Source of the DNA: an uncultured Pelagibacteraceae bacterium
GTDB taxonomy: Bacteria > Pseudomonadota > Alphaproteobacteria > Pelagibacterales > Pelagibacteraceae
Assembly: GCA_902571135.1 (NCBI GenBank)
Contig: CACGAU010000001.1
Coordinates: forward strand, 1-64,000
Length of the DNA: 64,000 bases
Reading direction: 5' to 3'
In this document: positions 22,001 through 32,664 of the stretch, piece after piece
How positions within the stretch are numbered: the first letter of the stretch is position 1
How the letters are laid out: every line of letters begins with the position of its first letter
The notes under the pieces: model-generated
The model's database searches: none
What the model saw: the letters and a program-made list of their open reading frames with translations, nothing else
Told to the model about the DNA's origin: nothing
Program-made: the position numbers and the translations under genes

Positions 22001-23208
22001 TTTTTAGCTTGTTTGATTGTTGATGCTAATCCTAATTTATTTAATCTTGCATACAAAAATGGTTTAAATAATTCTAAAGCCATTTTTTTAGGCAAACCAC
22101 ACTCATGTAATTTCAAATCTGGACCAACAACAATTACCGATCTTCCTGAATAATCTACTCTTTTACCCAATAAATTTTGTCTAAATCTTCCCTGCTTACC
22201 TTTCAACATTTCAGCAAGAGATTTAAGTGGTCTCTTTCCTGTGCCTGTAATTACTCTACCTCTTCTACCATTATCAAATAGAGCATCTACAGACTCTTGA
22301 AGCATTCTTTTTTCATTTCTTACAATAATATCTGGGGCTTTAAGATCCATTAATCTTTTTAATCTGTTATTTCTGTTGATTACCCTTCTATATAAATCGT
22401 TAAGATCTGAAGTGGCAAATCTTCCACCGTCTAGAGGAACTAATGGTCTTAATTCTGGTGGTATAACTGGTACTACAGTCATAATCATCCACTCAGGTTT
22501 TTGACCTGTCTCAATAAATGATTCTATTAATTTTAATCTTTTGATTGCTCTTTCTTCGTTAACTTTTGATTTGGTTTCTTTAATAAAGCTAACAAGATTT
22601 TTTCTTTCTAATTCTAAATCTAAATTTTTCAGCATCTCAAGAACAGCTTCTGCTCCTATTCCTGCTGTAAAACTTTCTTCACCAAATTCGTCTTGATATT
22701 TTGCTAATTCTTCCTCATTTAAGAGTTGATTTTTTTGTAAACCGGTTAAACCAGGCTCTACTACTATAAAGTTTTCAAAATAAAGAACTCTCTCTATTTC
22801 TTTTAATTTCATATCTACTGCTAAAGCAATTCTGCTTGGAAGAGACTTCAAGAACCAAATATGTGCTACCGGTGTAGCAAGGTTAATGTGACCCATTCTT
22901 TCTCTTCTTACATTTGATTTTGTAACCTCAACACCACATTTCTCACATATAATTCCTCTAAATTTCATTCGTTTATACTTACCGCATAAACACTCGTAAT
23001 CTTTTATTGGACCAAAAATCCTTGCACAGAACAAACCATCTTTTTCAGGTCTAAACGTTCTATAATTAATTGTTTCAGGCTTTTTAATTTCTCCAAATGT
23101 CCAAGATTTAATTTTCTCTGGGCTAGCAAGTGAAATTTTAATACTATTAAAATTTTGAGCTTCTGAAATTTCGCTGCCCTTAAATAGATCTGTTAATTCT
23201 TTTTTCAT
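19036..23208 (-). CDS. rpoC: DNA-directed RNA polymerase subunit beta'
   Basis: Catalytic subunit of RNA polymerase, 1390 residues. The N-terminal zinc finger has the Cys set [19 protein letters not shown] (about 70-90). The catalytic loop [12 protein letters not shown] near residue 463 carries the three Mg-binding Asp residues. The second Cys cluster, [15 protein letters not shown], is intact. Start overlaps the rpoB stop by one base. Length and domain order are those of a normal alphaproteobacterial beta'. Confidence 0.99.
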   Translation of the reverse strand: MKKELTDLFKGSEISEAQNFNSIKISLASPEKIKSWTFGEIKKPETINYRTFRPEKDGLFCARIFGPIKDYECLCGKYKRMKFRGIICEKCGVEVTKSNVRRERMGHINLATPVAHIWFLKSLPSRIALAVDMKLKEIERVLYFENFIVVEPGLTGLQKNQLLNEEELAKYQDEFGEESFTAGIGAEAVLEMLKNLDLELERKNLVSFIKETKSKVNEERAIKRLKLIESFIETGQKPEWMIMTVVPVIPPELRPLVPLDGGRFATSDLNDLYRRVINRNNRLKRLMDLKAPDIIVRNEKRMLQESVDALFDNGRRGRVITGTGKRPLKSLAEMLKGKQGRFRQNLLGKRVDYSGRSVIVVGPDLKLHECGLPKKMALELFKPFLYARLNKLGLASTIKQAKKLVEKETNAVWDALELIVREHPVLLNRAPTLHRLGVQAFEPKLIEGDAIELHPLTCAAFNADFDGDQMAVHVPLSLEAQLEARILMLSTNNILSPSNGKPIIVPSQDMILGIYYLSQEPISDKPAGYFTNSDQIEFALSSGQINVHSTIISRYETVDEQGNKKIEKYTSTAGRFLLANLLPKNSNIKFSLVDRLLPKKVVSEIIDVVFRFCGQKTTVIFCDKLKDLGFKHAFKAGISFGKDDLVIPENKTQLIDDTKKLIADYETQYAEGLITRGEKYNKVVDAWSKCTDKVAGEMMKGISATEKTDEGLKINSVFMMADSGARGSAAQMKQLAGMRGLIAKPSGEIIESPIISNFKEGLTALEYFNSTHGARKGLADTALKTASSGYLTRRLCDVAQDLTITKVNCDDPGFIELSEILEGGNVVVSLSERALGRVTAADVKNPLSGEVIIKKSEMIDEAGCDKIDAAGVKSIKVYSVMTCSSKEGVCATCYGRDLSRGKMVHVGEAIGMISAQSIGEPGTQLTMRTFHVGGTASVKQDSQIVTKSEGTLKIINSNILEDSKKNLIVMGRNTQLSIEDDKGVQIAVYKVAYGSKLFFNNGDKVKANTKICEWDPYTTPVIAEKSGTASYVDLIDGVSIQETTDDATGISSKSVIDWRGQSKSTDLKPRITLRDEKGNVIKKADDNEARYYLVPDSILSIKDGQKVYAGDVIARLPKETTKTKDITGGLPRVAELFEARKAKDSAIIAENDGSVVFGKEVRGKQRVSIVPEDGSEPSNYLIPKGKHINFNPGEKIQKGEYLLDGQPLPHDILRILGIKELTEYFVNQVQEVYRLQGVIINDKHIETILRQMLKKVEVKVSGDSSYLPGEVIDRIKFDNTNEKLVAEGKTPAVGERVLMGITKASLQTESFISAASFQETTRVLTDAAIKGKVDPLNGLKENVIVGRLVPAGTGNIKNRWNNKALEDDNNFLADQDKIEASEPEETQANQ

Positions 23209-26200
23209 TAATTAAGCTCCACATTTAATGCTAATGATTTAATCTCTTTAACTAAAACGTTAAATGACTCTGGTATTCCAGACTCAAAATTCTCTTCACC
23301 TTTAACTATAGTCTCGTAAACTTTAACTCTTCCAGCAACATCATCGGATTTAACAGTTAAAATTTCCTGTAATGTATATGATGCACCATATGCTTCAAGT
23401 GCCCACACTTCCATTTCACCAAATCTTTGACCACCTAATTGTGCTTTACCACCAAGTGGTTGTTGTGTAACCAAACTGTAAGGTCCAGTAGATCTTGCAT
23501 GAATTTTATCTTCAACTAAGTGATGAAGTTTTAGCATGTATATTATTCCAACAGTAACTGGTCTATCAAATTTCTCACCTGTTCTTCCATCCCATAAATA
23601 AGTTTGACCAGATCCTGGTAAATTTGCTAGTTCAAGCATCTCAGTAACATTTTTTTCTTTAGCGCCATCAAAAACAGGTGTTGAGATTGCGATACCATTT
23701 TGTAAATTTTCACAAAGATCTTTGAATTCACTCTTGCTTAATTTATCTACTTTATCGTTGAAAATTTCTTCTCCGTAAACAGATTTTAAGAATTTTTCGA
23801 TTTTTTCTGTTCTTTCAATTTTTTTGTTATTTTCGTTTACTAAATTTTTAACTTGTTCACCAAATTCTTTACATGCCCAACCTAAGTGTGTCTCTAAAAT
23901 TTGTCCCACGTTCATCCTACTTGGAACACCTAAAGGATTTAACACAATATCAACTGGTCTACCATCTTCTCTATATGGCATATCTTCAACAGGTACAATT
24001 TTACTTACAACTCCTTTATTTCCATGTCTACCTGACATTTTATCACCAGGTCTTAATCTTCTTTTTATAGCAACGAATACTTTTACCATTTTCATAACAC
24101 TTGGTAATAAATCATCTCCACTTCTAATTTTTAAAACTTTATCTTCAAATCTCTCTGTTATGTCTTCTTTAGCTTTATTATATTGATCTTTTAATTGAGC
24201 TAATGTTGCTTCATCATTTACATTTCCTACAGTGATTTTGAAGACATCATTAATTGATAATTTATTAATTGTATCAAAATCTAGCTTAGTTCCTTCTGAC
24301 AAATCTTTTACTTTTTTAGTCAAAGATGATCCTGACAAGAATTGTGAAGCTCTTTGTTTAATACTTCTTTCTAATATTTCTTCCTCAACAATTTTATCTT
24401 GTTGTACTTGCTCAATTTCAGCTCTTTCAATAGTTATTGATCTTTCATCTTTCTCAATTCCATGTCTATTGAATACTCTTACATCAACTACCGTTCCACT
24501 TGATCCTCTAGACATTCTTAAAGATGTGTCTGTTACATCTATAGCTTTTTCTCCAAATATTGATCTTAATAATTTTTCTTCAGGACCAGATGCCGAGTCT
24601 CCTTTTGGAGTAACTTTACCAACCAAAATATCACCAGCATTAACCTCCGCACCAATATAAACTATTCCTGATTCATCGAGATTTTTTAAAGCTTCTTCAT
24701 TTACATTTGGTATATCTCTTGTAATTTCTTCTTCGCCTAGCTTTGTATCTCTCGCCATTATTTCGTATTCAACAATATGAACAGATGTAAATACGTCATC
24801 TGTAACACATCTTTCTGAAATTAGGATTGAGTCTTCAAAGTTGTAACCTTGCCAAGGCATGAATGCTACTGTAACATTCTTTCCTAAAGCAAGTTCACCT
24901 AATTTTGTTGAAGGACCATCTGCAATAATATCTCCAGATTTAACTTTATCACCAACTCTAACTAGTGGTCTTTGATTTATACAAGTATTTTGGTTTGATC
25001 TTTTAAATTTTTGAAGATTATAGATATCAACACCAGACTTACTAAAGTCTGTTTCCTCTGTTACTTTGATAACAATTCTTTTACCATCTATTTTATCAAC
25101 AATTCCATCCCGCTTAGCAACAATAGTTACCCCTGAGTCTAAAGCAACATCACTCTCAATTCCTGTACCAACAAGCGGTGACTCAGGTTTTAATAATGGA
25201 ACTGCTTGCCTCATCATGTTTGATCCCATTAAGGCTCTGTTTGCATCATCATTTTCTAAGAATGGAATTAATGAGGCTGCAACTGAAACTAATTGTTTTG
25301 GTGATACGTCAATGTAATCAATAGAGTCAGGTTTTGCCAAAAGAAAGTTAAGGTTTTGTCTGCATGAAACTAGTTCTTCAGTAATTTTTCCATTTTTATC
25401 AAGTTTTGTATTTGCTTGAGCAATAGTGAATTTTGTTTCTTCCATTGCTGATAAGTATTCGACTTTATCTTGTACAACACCTTCTTTAACTTTTTTGTAT
25501 GGACTTTCTATAAAGCCATACTTATTAATTTTTGCATAAGTAGATAAACTATTAATCAAACCAATATTTGGACCCTCTGGTGTTTCAATTGGACAAATTC
25601 TTCCATAATGGGTTGGATGGACGTCCCTAACTTCAAAACCCGCTCTCTCTCTTGTTAAGCCGCCTGGACCTAACGCTGAAACTCTTCTTTTGTGGGTAAT
25701 TTCAGATAATGGATTTGTTTGATCCATAAACTGAGATAGTTGTGAACTTGCAAAAAAATCTTTCAATGAAACTGTTAATGGTTTTGCATTAATTAGATCT
25801 TGTGGCATTGCTGATTCAACGTCCAGAGTTGTCATTTTCTCTTTAATAGCTCTTTCCATTCTGTAAACACCAATTCTAGCTTGGTTCTCAACCAGCTCTC
25901 CAACAGAACGAACTCTTCTATTTCCTAGGTGATCAATGTCATCAACATCATCTTTACCATCACGTAAATCCAACATTTTATGAATAATTGCTATGATATC
26001 GTCATTTCTTAAAATGGTAATTTTGTCAGAACATTCTTGGTTTAATCTTGAATTCATTTTAACTCTTCCAACATCAGACAAATCATATCTGTCTGAGCTA
26101 AAGAAAAGATTATTAAATATTTGAGTTGCTATCTCTATAGTTGGCGGCTCTCCAGGTCTTAACATTTTATAGATTTCTGTAATAGCTTCGTCTTTAGTAT

Positions 26201-27296
26201 TATTTTTATCAGCTAAAATAGTTGTAAGTAGATAAGGTCCTTTATTTATAGAGTTTGTAACAGAAATTTGAAGTGTATGTATATTTGAATCTAAAATTTG
26301 TTGAATAATTGTATCATTTAATTCAGTCCCAATTTTAAATACACCGTCCTCTTCTTCATTGACTTTGACATCTCTGTGTAAAAATTTACCAAATAAAGAC
26401 TCTCTAGAAACTAGTATGTCTTTTAAACCATCGTTAGCTAATTTTTTTGCACTTAAAAAATTAATCTTGTCACCTAATTTAATTACTACTTCACCAGTTT
26501 TTGCATCAATTACTTCCTCTGAAAAATTTTTTGCTTTATAGTTTTCAGGGTTAAATTTTGTTTTCCATTTTTCTGTTTTTGGATCATACTTATATTGTTC
26601 GTTTTCATAGAACTCATCTACTATTTCTGATTTTGTATAACCTAAAGCTAATAATAAAGTAGATGAAAAAATTTTCTTTTTTCTATCAATTTTAAAATAT
26701 AAAAAATCTTTTACATCAAACTCAAAATCAAGCCAAGAACCTCTATTTGGTATTACTCTGCAATTAAATAAAAGTTTACCACTTGCATGAGTTTTTCCTT
26801 TATCATGATCAAAAAAAACACCTGGACTTCTGTGCATCTGGTTTACAACAACTCTTTGAACACCATTAGTAATAAAAGTTCCACTATTGGTCATCATAGG
26901 AACTTCACCCATATAAACTTCTTGCTCTTTGGCTGATAAAATATCTTTTGTATTATTTTCTTGATCTATTTCGTAAACTACTAATCTTAAAGTACACTTA
27001 AGTGCTGATGAATATGTAAGACCTCTTGCTATACATTCTTCAACATCAAATTTTGGTTTCTCTAATCTGTAAGAAACATATTCTAAAGTTGCTTTGTCAT
27101 TTAAATCTTCAATCGGAAAAATACTTTTAAATACTCTATCAAAACCTTTGGTAAGTTCTGCTGCCTCAACATTAAATTCTGTTAATTCTTTGTAAGAATT
27201 TTTTTGTACTTCAATTAAGTTAGGTATGGATAAACTTTCTTTTAGTTTACCAAAACTTTTTCTAATGTTTTTCTTTTCAGTAAAAGATAATTGCAT
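23208..27296 (-). CDS. rpoB: DNA-directed RNA polymerase subunit beta
   Basis: Beta subunit of RNA polymerase, 1362 residues. The rifampicin pocket (around residues 510-560, with [20 protein letters not shown] and [12 protein letters not shown]) matches the usual susceptible pattern apart from Thr in place of the common Asn in DQNNPL. The C-terminal block [19 protein letters not shown] is conserved. It is separated from rplL by 56 bases that contain a strong hairpin. Confidence 0.99.
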   Translation of the reverse strand: MQLSFTEKKNIRKSFGKLKESLSIPNLIEVQKNSYKELTEFNVEAAELTKGFDRVFKSIFPIEDLNDKATLEYVSYRLEKPKFDVEECIARGLTYSSALKCTLRLVVYEIDQENNTKDILSAKEQEVYMGEVPMMTNSGTFITNGVQRVVVNQMHRSPGVFFDHDKGKTHASGKLLFNCRVIPNRGSWLDFEFDVKDFLYFKIDRKKKIFSSTLLLALGYTKSEIVDEFYENEQYKYDPKTEKWKTKFNPENYKAKNFSEEVIDAKTGEVVIKLGDKINFLSAKKLANDGLKDILVSRESLFGKFLHRDVKVNEEEDGVFKIGTELNDTIIQQILDSNIHTLQISVTNSINKGPYLLTTILADKNNTKDEAITEIYKMLRPGEPPTIEIATQIFNNLFFSSDRYDLSDVGRVKMNSRLNQECSDKITILRNDDIIAIIHKMLDLRDGKDDVDDIDHLGNRRVRSVGELVENQARIGVYRMERAIKEKMTTLDVESAMPQDLINAKPLTVSLKDFFASSQLSQFMDQTNPLSEITHKRRVSALGPGGLTRERAGFEVRDVHPTHYGRICPIETPEGPNIGLINSLSTYAKINKYGFIESPYKKVKEGVVQDKVEYLSAMEETKFTIAQANTKLDKNGKITEELVSCRQNLNFLLAKPDSIDYIDVSPKQLVSVAASLIPFLENDDANRALMGSNMMRQAVPLLKPESPLVGTGIESDVALDSGVTIVAKRDGIVDKIDGKRIVIKVTEETDFSKSGVDIYNLQKFKRSNQNTCINQRPLVRVGDKVKSGDIIADGPSTKLGELALGKNVTVAFMPWQGYNFEDSILISERCVTDDVFTSVHIVEYEIMARDTKLGEEEITRDIPNVNEEALKNLDESGIVYIGAEVNAGDILVGKVTPKGDSASGPEEKLLRSIFGEKAIDVTDTSLRMSRGSSGTVVDVRVFNRHGIEKDERSITIERAEIEQVQQDKIVEEEILERSIKQRASQFLSGSSLTKKVKDLSEGTKLDFDTINKLSINDVFKITVGNVNDEATLAQLKDQYNKAKEDITERFEDKVLKIRSGDDLLPSVMKMVKVFVAIKRRLRPGDKMSGRHGNKGVVSKIVPVEDMPYREDGRPVDIVLNPLGVPSRMNVGQILETHLGWACKEFGEQVKNLVNENNKKIERTEKIEKFLKSVYGEEIFNDKVDKLSKSEFKDLCENLQNGIAISTPVFDGAKEKNVTEMLELANLPGSGQTYLWDGRTGEKFDRPVTVGIIYMLKLHHLVEDKIHARSTGPYSLVTQQPLGGKAQLGGQRFGEMEVWALEAYGASYTLQEILTVKSDDVAGRVKVYETIVKGEENFESGIPESFNVLVKEIKSLALNVELN

Positions 27297-27307
27297 CTAT
27301 GTTTATA

Positions 27308-27333
27308 AATACTGATTAAAAATAATCAGTATT
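27308..27333 (-). promoter_or_regulatory. 11-bp perfect hairpin between rplL and rpoB
   Basis: Arms 27308-27318 (aatactgatta) and 27323-27333 are perfect reverse complements with a 4-base loop. The hairpin sits in the 56-base gap upstream of rpoB. No run of U follows it on the transcribed strand, so it does not look like a full terminator. E. coli has a partial terminator and an RNase III site at the same place, which suggests an attenuation or processing role here. Confidence 0.6.
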
Positions 27334-27352
27334 CGAATTCTTTCTATTTAAT

Positions 27353-27718
27353 TTATTTAAGTTCTACTTTAGCGCCAGCAGCTTCTAACTTAGCTTTGAT
27401 CTCCTCAGCATCTTTTTTGTTTACACCAGATTTAACTTCTTTTGGTGCTCCCTCTACAAGATCTTTAGCTTCTTTTAAACCTAATGAAGTAGCTGCTCTT
27501 ACTTCTTTTATAACATTAATTTTTTTATCACCTGCAGAAACTAACATGATTGTAAAATCATCTTTATCTTCTGCTGGAGCTGCACCACCTGCTGCCGCTG
27601 GAGCTGCTGCTGCCATTGGAGTTACACCCCATTTTTCTTCTAATTGTTTTGATAGTTCAGCTGCCTCTGCAACAGTTAAACTTGATAAATCTTCGATAAT
27701 TTTGTTAAGGTCAGGCAT
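27353..27718 (-). CDS. rplL: 50S ribosomal protein L7/L12
   Basis: Stalk protein that recruits GTPase factors, 121 residues. An N-terminal dimerisation helix pair, an Ala/Gly-rich hinge (around residues 37-50) and a C-terminal domain with [22 protein letters not shown] are all present. It follows rplJ by five bases. Confidence 0.97.
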   Translation of the reverse strand: MPDLNKIIEDLSSLTVAEAAELSKQLEEKWGVTPMAAAAPAAAGGAAPAEDKDDFTIMLVSAGDKKINVIKEVRAATSLGLKEAKDLVEGAPKEVKSGVNKKDAEEIKAKLEAAGAKVELK

Positions 27719-27723
27719 ATATT

Positions 27724-28245
27724 TTACTCTTTGGGTTGTGTTTCAGAATTTTCTGCCGACAAACTACTCATTTTTTCTGAATGTGCAAGCAAAATACTGA
27801 TTAATTTAGATGCAGAAGCATTCAAAATACCCACAATATTAGCTCTTGCTTCATCTAATGTAGGTAAACTTGCTACATTTTGGACACCGGCCTGATCTAA
27901 GACCTCGTTATCCATGATTCCACCGATCAATTTCAGGTTTTCATTATCTTTTGCAAATTTTGAAAGAATCCTTGCTGACATTATAGCATCTTCTCCAAAT
28001 GCAACTGCCGTAGGACCAGTAAATAAATTTGATAGATCTTTACACTTTGTTTTTTCTAAAGCTAATTTTGTAATTCTGTTTTTTGTTATTTTGAAAATAA
28101 TTCCATGTTCTCTCATTTTCGCTCTCAATTCATCTAATTGAGTCATAGTTAAACCTTGATAATGGGTAACCATAACAGCTTTGCTGTTCTCAAACTTACT
28201 AGTCATCTCTTCAATATAATTTTTCTTTTGTTCTTTATTCATCAT
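27724..28245 (-). CDS. rplJ: 50S ribosomal protein L10
   Basis: Stalk base protein of 173 residues that anchors L7/L12 dimers through its C-terminal helix. N-terminal blocks are [37 protein letters not shown] and [11 protein letters not shown]. Two adjacent ATG codons open the frame. Only two bases separate it from rplA, so the structured rplJ leader used for L10 autoregulation in E. coli is missing. Confidence 0.96.
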   Translation of the reverse strand: MMNKEQKKNYIEEMTSKFENSKAVMVTHYQGLTMTQLDELRAKMREHGIIFKITKNRITKLALEKTKCKDLSNLFTGPTAVAFGEDAIMSARILSKFAKDNENLKLIGGIMDNEVLDQAGVQNVASLPTLDEARANIVGILNASASKLISILLAHSEKMSSLSAENSETQPKE

Positions 28246-28247
28246 AA

Positions 28248-28937
28248 CTATATCGATTTCCCTAATTTGACTTTATATGAAACACCCATCGTTGATGTAG
28301 CAAATACACTTCTAATTAAATCACCTTTCAATGTATTGTTTGATTTTTCTTTTTCTAAAGCATCTAAAATCGCATTGTAATTTTTTAATAATTGATCGTC
28401 ACTAAAAGATTTTTTACCAATACTAACTCCAATGTTTCCATCTTTATCATTTCTAATTTCTACTTGACCGGATTTAGCATTTGTTACAGCCTCTTTAATA
28501 TTTTCAGAAACTGAACCAAGTTTAGGGTTAGGCATTAAACCTTTTGGTCCTAGAACTTTTCCTAATTTAGAAAGTTTAATCATCATTCCAGGTGTACATA
28601 TTAATTTTTCAAAGTTTAATTCACCACCTTTAATTCTCTCAACAAATTCATCACCACCCACTATATCTGCCCCAGCATCTTTTGCATCTTGAGCTTTATT
28701 ATCTTCACAAACTACAGCAACTTTAACTTTCTTACCCGTGCCCCCAGGTAAATTAACTACTGTTCTAATATTAACTTCACTTTTCTTTTGTTTGTTATTA
28801 ATTTGAAAACTTAAGTCTAAAGACTCATCAAATTTAGTTGTGCAGTTTTTCTTAAGTTCTGGTAACAATTTTTCTATAGACTCAGCGCTCAAGTCTTTAG
28901 TTTTTTCAGGTAATTTTTTATATCTTTTAGATGTCAT
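28248..28937 (-). CDS. rplA: 50S ribosomal protein L1
   Basis: L1-stalk protein of 229 residues that helps E-site tRNA release. The signature IKLSKLGKVLGPKGLMPNPK lies near residues 120-140, followed by KSGQVEIRNDKDGNIGVSIG. It overlaps rplK by one base. Confidence 0.97.
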   Translation of the reverse strand: MTSKRYKKLPEKTKDLSAESIEKLLPELKKNCTTKFDESLDLSFQINNKQKKSEVNIRTVVNLPGGTGKKVKVAVVCEDNKAQDAKDAGADIVGGDEFVERIKGGELNFEKLICTPGMMIKLSKLGKVLGPKGLMPNPKLGSVSENIKEAVTNAKSGQVEIRNDKDGNIGVSIGKKSFSDDQLLKNYNAILDALEKEKSNNTLKGDLIRSVFATSTMGVSYKVKLGKSI

Positions 28938-29362
28938 TATTCTTTTACCTCAATACCCATTGATCTAGCTGATCCAGCAATAATTTTTATAGCTTCTTCA
29001 ATATCATGTGCATTTAAATCATTCATTTTTTCTTTTGCTATGCTCTCTAATTGTTTTTTTGAGATTGAAGCAACAATATTTCTGCCAGGCTCTTTAGATC
29101 CACCTTTAAGTTTAACTGCTTCTTTAATATAAAAAGATGCTGGTGGTGATTTAATTTTAAAATCAAATTTTTTATCTTTATAAACTGTAATCTCAACAGG
29201 AACAGGTTTGCCTGCCATTGATTTAGTTTTGTCATTAAACGCTTTACAAAATTCCATTATGTTTACACCACGTTGACCTAATGCAGGACCAACTGGTGGA
29301 GCTGGATTGGCTTGACCACCTTTAATTTGTAATTTTATAAATCCACTTATTTCTTTTGCCAT
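28937..29362 (-). CDS. rplK: 50S ribosomal protein L11
   Basis: Factor-binding-site protein of 141 residues. The N-terminal domain has [20 protein letters not shown] with the conserved prolines, and the C-terminal RNA-binding domain ends in [11 protein letters not shown]. It overlaps nusG by one base, leaving no untranslated leader for the L1 operator found in enterics. Confidence 0.97.
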   Translation of the reverse strand: MAKEISGFIKLQIKGGQANPAPPVGPALGQRGVNIMEFCKAFNDKTKSMAGKPVPVEITVYKDKKFDFKIKSPPASFYIKEAVKLKGGSKEPGRNIVASISKKQLESIAKEKMNDLNAHDIEEAIKIIAGSARSMGIEVKE

Positions 29363-29892
29363 TAACTTACCTTCTCAACCTGATTATATTCTAAATCTAC
29401 TGGTGTAGGACGACCAAATATAGAAACTGACACCTTAAGTCTAGCTTTTTCTTCATCAATTTCTTCAATCATTCCAGTAAATGATGCAAATGGACCATCT
29501 ACAACCTGAACTTTTTCACCTACACTATAATCTACGCCAGATTTTGGCTGAGCAACACCATCTTTAATCTGACCTAAAATCTTCTCTACTTCTTTATCTG
29601 AAACTGGAACAGGAATACCTTTTGTACCCAAGAAACCACTAACTCTCTTTATGTTCTTAATCATATGATAAATATTATTATCCATCTCACTCTTAATTAG
29701 TACATATCCAGGAAAATATTTCTTTTTTCTTTGAATTCTTTTACCTCTTTTTACTTCAGTAACATCATGGGTAGGTACAATAATCTCTTCAAACTTATCG
29801 GAAATTTTAGCTTTATCTGCCTCCTCTTTAATTAAAGAGGCTACTTTATTTTCAAAACTGGAATGTGACTGAACAATGTACCAATTTTTCAT
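29362..29892 (-). CDS. nusG: Transcription termination/antitermination protein NusG
   Basis: Processivity factor that couples RNA polymerase to Rho or to the ribosome. The 176-residue protein has an NGN domain (starting [15 protein letters not shown], with [13 protein letters not shown]) and a C-terminal KOW domain ([16 protein letters not shown]). It overlaps secE and rplK by one base each, the standard secE-nusG-rplK order. Confidence 0.97.
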   Translation of the reverse strand: MKNWYIVQSHSSFENKVASLIKEEADKAKISDKFEEIIVPTHDVTEVKRGKRIQRKKKYFPGYVLIKSEMDNNIYHMIKNIKRVSGFLGTKGIPVPVSDKEVEKILGQIKDGVAQPKSGVDYSVGEKVQVVDGPFASFTGMIEEIDEEKARLKVSVSIFGRPTPVDLEYNQVEKVS

Positions 29893-30083
29893 TAAATACT
29901 CACTTTAAGTAAAAGTTCTAAGAAAAATTTTAAAACTTGATCTAAAAGAAGAAAAAACAAAGACATAACAACTGCCATTACAAATACCATTAAAGCTCCT
30001 TGTAATGTCTCTTTCCAAGTTGGCCAAGTAACTTTAAAAGCCTCTTGTTTGACTTCCTGTATAAATTTAATTGGGTTTCTCAT
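29892..30083 (-). CDS. secE: Preprotein translocase subunit SecE
   Basis: Short 63-residue SecE with a conserved amphipathic helix (FIQEVKQEAFKVTWPTWKE) and one C-terminal membrane helix, the minimal form common outside enterics. It pairs with SecY (5929-7209). It starts 17 bases downstream of tRNA-Trp, so the tRNA is presumably cut from the same transcript. Confidence 0.96.
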   Translation of the reverse strand: MRNPIKFIQEVKQEAFKVTWPTWKETLQGALMVFVMAVVMSLFFLLLDQVLKFFLELLLKVSI

Positions 30084-30100
30084 AATTTATAAGCTCAAAT

Positions 30101-30176
30101 TGGCAGGAGCGGAGGGACTCGAACCCTCAGCCTCCGGTTTTGGAGACCGGCGCTCTACCAATTGAGCTACACTCCT
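30101..30176 (-). tRNA. tRNA-Trp (CCA anticodon)
   Basis: Full cloverleaf on the minus strand with 7-bp acceptor stem (AGGAGTG paired with CGCTCCT). The anticodon stem-loop CCGGT-CTCCAAA-ACCGG gives anticodon CCA. The 3' CCA is encoded in DNA (30101-30103). It lies between tuf and secE, a conserved bacterial position. Confidence 0.98.
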
Positions 30177-30179
30177 ATT

Positions 30180-30196
30180 TATAGAGTTACTCTATA
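30180..30196 (-). promoter_or_regulatory. Hairpin centred on the tuf stop codon
   Basis: Perfect 7-bp inverted repeat (tatagag / ctctata) with a 3-base loop that is exactly the tuf stop codon (30187-30189). It lies just before the 5' end of tRNA-Trp. It may protect the 3' end of tuf mRNA after the tRNA is excised. A chance palindrome is possible. Confidence 0.35.
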
Positions 30197-31377
30197 ATTT
30201 TAGTTACTACTCCTGCTCCAACAGTTCTTCCACCTTCTCTAATAGCAAAGTTTAATTTCTCTGCCATAGCAATTGGTGTAATAAGTTTAACTGTAAATTT
30301 AGCATCATCACCTGGCATAACCATTTCAGTACCAGCTGGTAATTCTACTTCACCTGTAACGTCTGTTGTTCTAAAATAAAACTGTGGTCTGTACTTAGTA
30401 AAGAATGGAGTATGTCTTCCACCTTCATCTTTTTTAAGTACATACGCTTGAGCTTCGAATTTAGTGTGCGGAGTAATTGAACCAGGCTTACAAAGGACTT
30501 GACCTCTTTCGATATCAGTTCTTTCAATACCTCTCAATAAAATTCCAACGTTATCACCAGCCTCACCAGAATCTAAAAGCTTTCTAAACATTTCAACTCC
30601 AGTACAAACTGATTTTTTGGTTTCTCTAATTCCAACTATTTCAACTTCCTCACCAGTTTTAATTACACCCGATTCAACTCTTCCAGTTGCAACTGTTCCT
30701 CTTCCAGAAATTGAGAATACGTCCTCAACTGGCATCAAGAATGGTTTATCAACTTCTCTAGCTGGCTGTGGAATGTGTTCGTCAACAGCTTTCATTAATT
30801 CTAAAATTGAATTTTTTCCAATTTCATCATCTCTACCTTCAACTGCTGCTAAAGCTGAACCTTTAACGATTGGTGTTTTATCACCTGGGTATTTGTATGA
30901 AGTTAAAAGCTCTCTAATTTCTTCTTCAACAAGCTCAATCATTTCTTTATCATCAACTTGGTCTACTTTGTTTAAGTAAACAACAATTGCGGGAATACCA
31001 ACTTGTCTTCCTAAAAGAATGTGTTCTCTTGTCTGTGGCATTGGACCATCAGCTGCGTTAACAACTAGTATTGCTCCATCCATTTGTGCTGCACCAGTGA
31101 TCATGTTTTTAACATAGTCGGCGTGACCAGGACAGTCTACGTGAGCATAGTGTCTTTTTTCAGTTTCATACTCTACGTGTGCTGTTGAAATTGTTATGCC
31201 TCTCTCTTTTTCTTCAGGTGCTTTATCGATTTGATCATAAGCAACTGCAGTTCCGCCGCCAGCCTGTGCTAATACATTTGTAATCGCGGCAGTAAGAGTT
31301 GTTTTACCATGGTCGACATGACCAATAGTCCCAATGTTACAGTGGGGTTTATTTCTTACAAATTTTTCTTTTGACAT
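30187..31377 (-). CDS. tuf: Elongation factor Tu
   Basis: GTPase of 396 residues that delivers aminoacyl-tRNA to the ribosome. [13 protein letters not shown] (about 18-30), [20 protein letters not shown] and NKVDQVDD are G1, G3 and G4. Domains II and III follow with the usual C terminus. It is the only tuf in the window, since the str cluster lacks one. Upstream tRNA-Tyr and tRNA-Gly and downstream tRNA-Trp suggest a mixed tRNA-mRNA transcript. Confidence 0.99.
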   Translation of the reverse strand: MSKEKFVRNKPHCNIGTIGHVDHGKTTLTAAITNVLAQAGGGTAVAYDQIDKAPEEKERGITISTAHVEYETEKRHYAHVDCPGHADYVKNMITGAAQMDGAILVVNAADGPMPQTREHILLGRQVGIPAIVVYLNKVDQVDDKEMIELVEEEIRELLTSYKYPGDKTPIVKGSALAAVEGRDDEIGKNSILELMKAVDEHIPQPAREVDKPFLMPVEDVFSISGRGTVATGRVESGVIKTGEEVEIVGIRETKKSVCTGVEMFRKLLDSGEAGDNVGILLRGIERTDIERGQVLCKPGSITPHTKFEAQAYVLKKDEGGRHTPFFTKYRPQFYFRTTDVTGEVELPAGTEMVMPGDDAKFTVKLITPIAMAEKLNFAIREGGRTVGAGVVTKIIE

Positions 31378-31425
31378 TACGTTTTTACCTCAGTTTATTT
31401 GTTTTCATTTTCAATTTTATTTTCT

Positions 31426-31499
31426 TGGAGCGGGTAAAGGGAATCGAACCCTTACATCCAGCTTGGAAGGCTAGCGTTCTACCATTGAACTACACCCGC
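31426..31499 (-). tRNA. tRNA-Gly (UCC anticodon)
   Basis: 74-nt cloverleaf on the minus strand with acceptor stem GCGGGTG paired with TACCCGC. Anticodon loop CTTCCAA gives UCC. CCA is encoded (31426-31428). It lies between tRNA-Tyr and tuf, as in many bacteria. Confidence 0.98.
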
Positions 31500-31543
31500 A
31501 CAACCCCAAGAGTAACACTCCATGTTATTCAAAATTTATTAAA

Positions 31544-31629
31544 TGGTGGAGGGGGAAAGATTCGAACTTTCGAAGACCGAAGTCAACGGGTTTACAGCCC
31601 GCCCCATTTGACCGCTCTGGAACCCCTCC
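31544..31629 (-). tRNA. tRNA-Tyr (GUA anticodon)
   Basis: 86-nt class II tRNA on the minus strand with a long variable arm. Acceptor GGAGGGG pairs with CCCCTCC. The anticodon loop CTGTAAA gives GUA. CCA is encoded (31544-31546). It is the first gene of the tRNA-Tyr/tRNA-Gly/tuf unit. Confidence 0.98.
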
Positions 31630-31676
31630 TTTGGGGAAGTGTCCCCTTGTTCAATAAAGCTTCAAATAACAAGCGT

Positions 31677-31704
31677 TTTATATATTTTATTTATGCAAAT
31701 GCAA
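31677..31704 (-). promoter_or_regulatory. Candidate promoter for tRNA-Tyr/tRNA-Gly/tuf
   Basis: On the minus strand a TTGCAT -35 (31699-31704), a 16-base spacer and a TATAAA -10 (31677-31682) lie about 47 bases upstream of the tRNA-Tyr 5' end, in the divergent gap with rlmB. A second TTGCAT overlaps the spacer at 31693-31698 but is too close to the -10. This is the natural promoter position for the 31.6-kb unit. Confidence 0.45.
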
Positions 31705-31758
31705 CACGTGATTTAATAGGAAAATATTAAAAAAACCGTATAAAACAGATACTAATTT

Positions 31759-32502
31759 ATGAATAAATCATCATTTTTCATTGTTGGCCAACACGCAGTT
31801 ATTGAGGCTCTAAGAAACCCTAAAAGAAAGGTTTTAAGAGTATTTTTAACGGAGGAGTCTAAAAAAAATATTCATAGAAAAAACCCAAATAAAAACATTT
31901 TAGAAGATGTTAAAGTTTACTTTAAATCTAAAAAAGAATTAGACAAATATATTTCTAAAGAACAATTAATGCATAATGGTTATGTTGCTGAGATTGAACA
32001 TTTGGATCAACCAGATCTAAAACAATTTATAAAAGATAAAAATAATTTAACATTTGTATGTCTTGATGAGGTTACTGATCCAAGAAATATTGGTTCATTA
32101 ATCAGAAGTGCTGCATCATTTGATATTGACGGATTGATAATTAAAGAAAGACATTTTCCACGTGATAGTAAGTTGATGTATAAATCGGCTAGTGGGTGCA
32201 TGGAGCATGTAAATATATTTCAAGTATCTAATATTAATTCTACACTAAAAAACCTAAGAGAAAAAAATTTCTGGGTTTATGGTTTTGATGCGAAAGGTCA
32301 AAAAGATTTCACTGACATCAAATGGGAAGGAAATAATATTCTTTTATTTGGATCAGAAGGATTTGGCATGAGACAGCAAACAAGTAAATATGCAGATTTT
32401 TTTGTTAAAATTAATATTAATGAAGAGATTGAAAGTTTAAATATCTCAAATAGTGCTGCAATTGTGTTTCATCACCTAAGTTATATAAAAAAAAAGAGTT
32501 GA
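31759..32502 (+). CDS. rlmB: 23S rRNA (guanosine-2'-O-)-methyltransferase, RlmB/TrmH family
   Basis: SAM-dependent ribose methyltransferase, 247 residues. The N-terminal substrate-binding domain starts FIVGQHAVIEALRNPKR, typical of RlmB. The SPOUT domain has motif 1 LDEVTDPRNIGSLIRSA (about residue 98), motif 2 LLFGSEGFGM and motif 3 LNISNSAAIVFHH. RlmB is the closest family; TrmH-like relatives can modify other RNAs. It is divergent from the tRNA/tuf unit and lies 33 bases upstream of tRNA-Thr. Confidence 0.88.
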   Translation: MNKSSFFIVGQHAVIEALRNPKRKVLRVFLTEESKKNIHRKNPNKNILEDVKVYFKSKKELDKYISKEQLMHNGYVAEIEHLDQPDLKQFIKDKNNLTFVCLDEVTDPRNIGSLIRSAASFDIDGLIIKERHFPRDSKLMYKSASGCMEHVNIFQVSNINSTLKNLREKNFWVYGFDAKGQKDFTDIKWEGNNILLFGSEGFGMRQQTSKYADFFVKININEEIESLNISNSAAIVFHHLSYIKKKS

Positions 32503-32535
32503 TTATTTAACAAATAATTAATAATTATTGCGCAT

Positions 32536-32611
32536 GCCCTTGTAGCTCAGCTGGTAGAGCAATTGATTTGTAATCAATAGGTCCGCGGTTCGAATCCGTG
32601 CGGGGGCACCA
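32536..32611 (+). tRNA. tRNA-Thr (UGU anticodon), islet attachment site
   Basis: Complete 76-nt cloverleaf with acceptor GCCCTTG paired with CGGGGGC, anticodon stem ATTGA/TCAAT and loop TTTGTAA giving UGU. CCA is encoded (32609-32611). Bases 32558-32588 recur at 34076-34106, so this gene is the intact half of an insertion site for the protease islet downstream. Confidence 0.97.
32558..32588 (+). repeat. Direct repeat (att-like), copy inside tRNA-Thr
   Basis: 31 bases spanning the end of the D stem, the anticodon arm, the variable loop and the start of the T stem. They match 34076-34106 at 30 of 31 positions; the first 23 bases are identical. The anticodon arm is a natural inverted repeat, the usual core target of tyrosine recombinases. 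Confidence 0.8.
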
Positions 32612-32664
32612 TCACTCAATAAATTCAACACTAATTTTTTTTAATAAATCTAAAATAAGTTATT

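Noticed and set aside
23824..24660. Plus-strand open frames inside rpoB
   Set aside because: They are antisense to highly conserved beta-subunit codons and resemble no family. Similar antisense frames in rpoC, fusA, secY and rplL were rejected for the same reason.
31371..31730. Plus-strand open frame across the tRNA-Gly and tRNA-Tyr genes
   Set aside because: It runs antisense to two tRNA genes and their promoter; its peptide is a translation of tRNA sequence.
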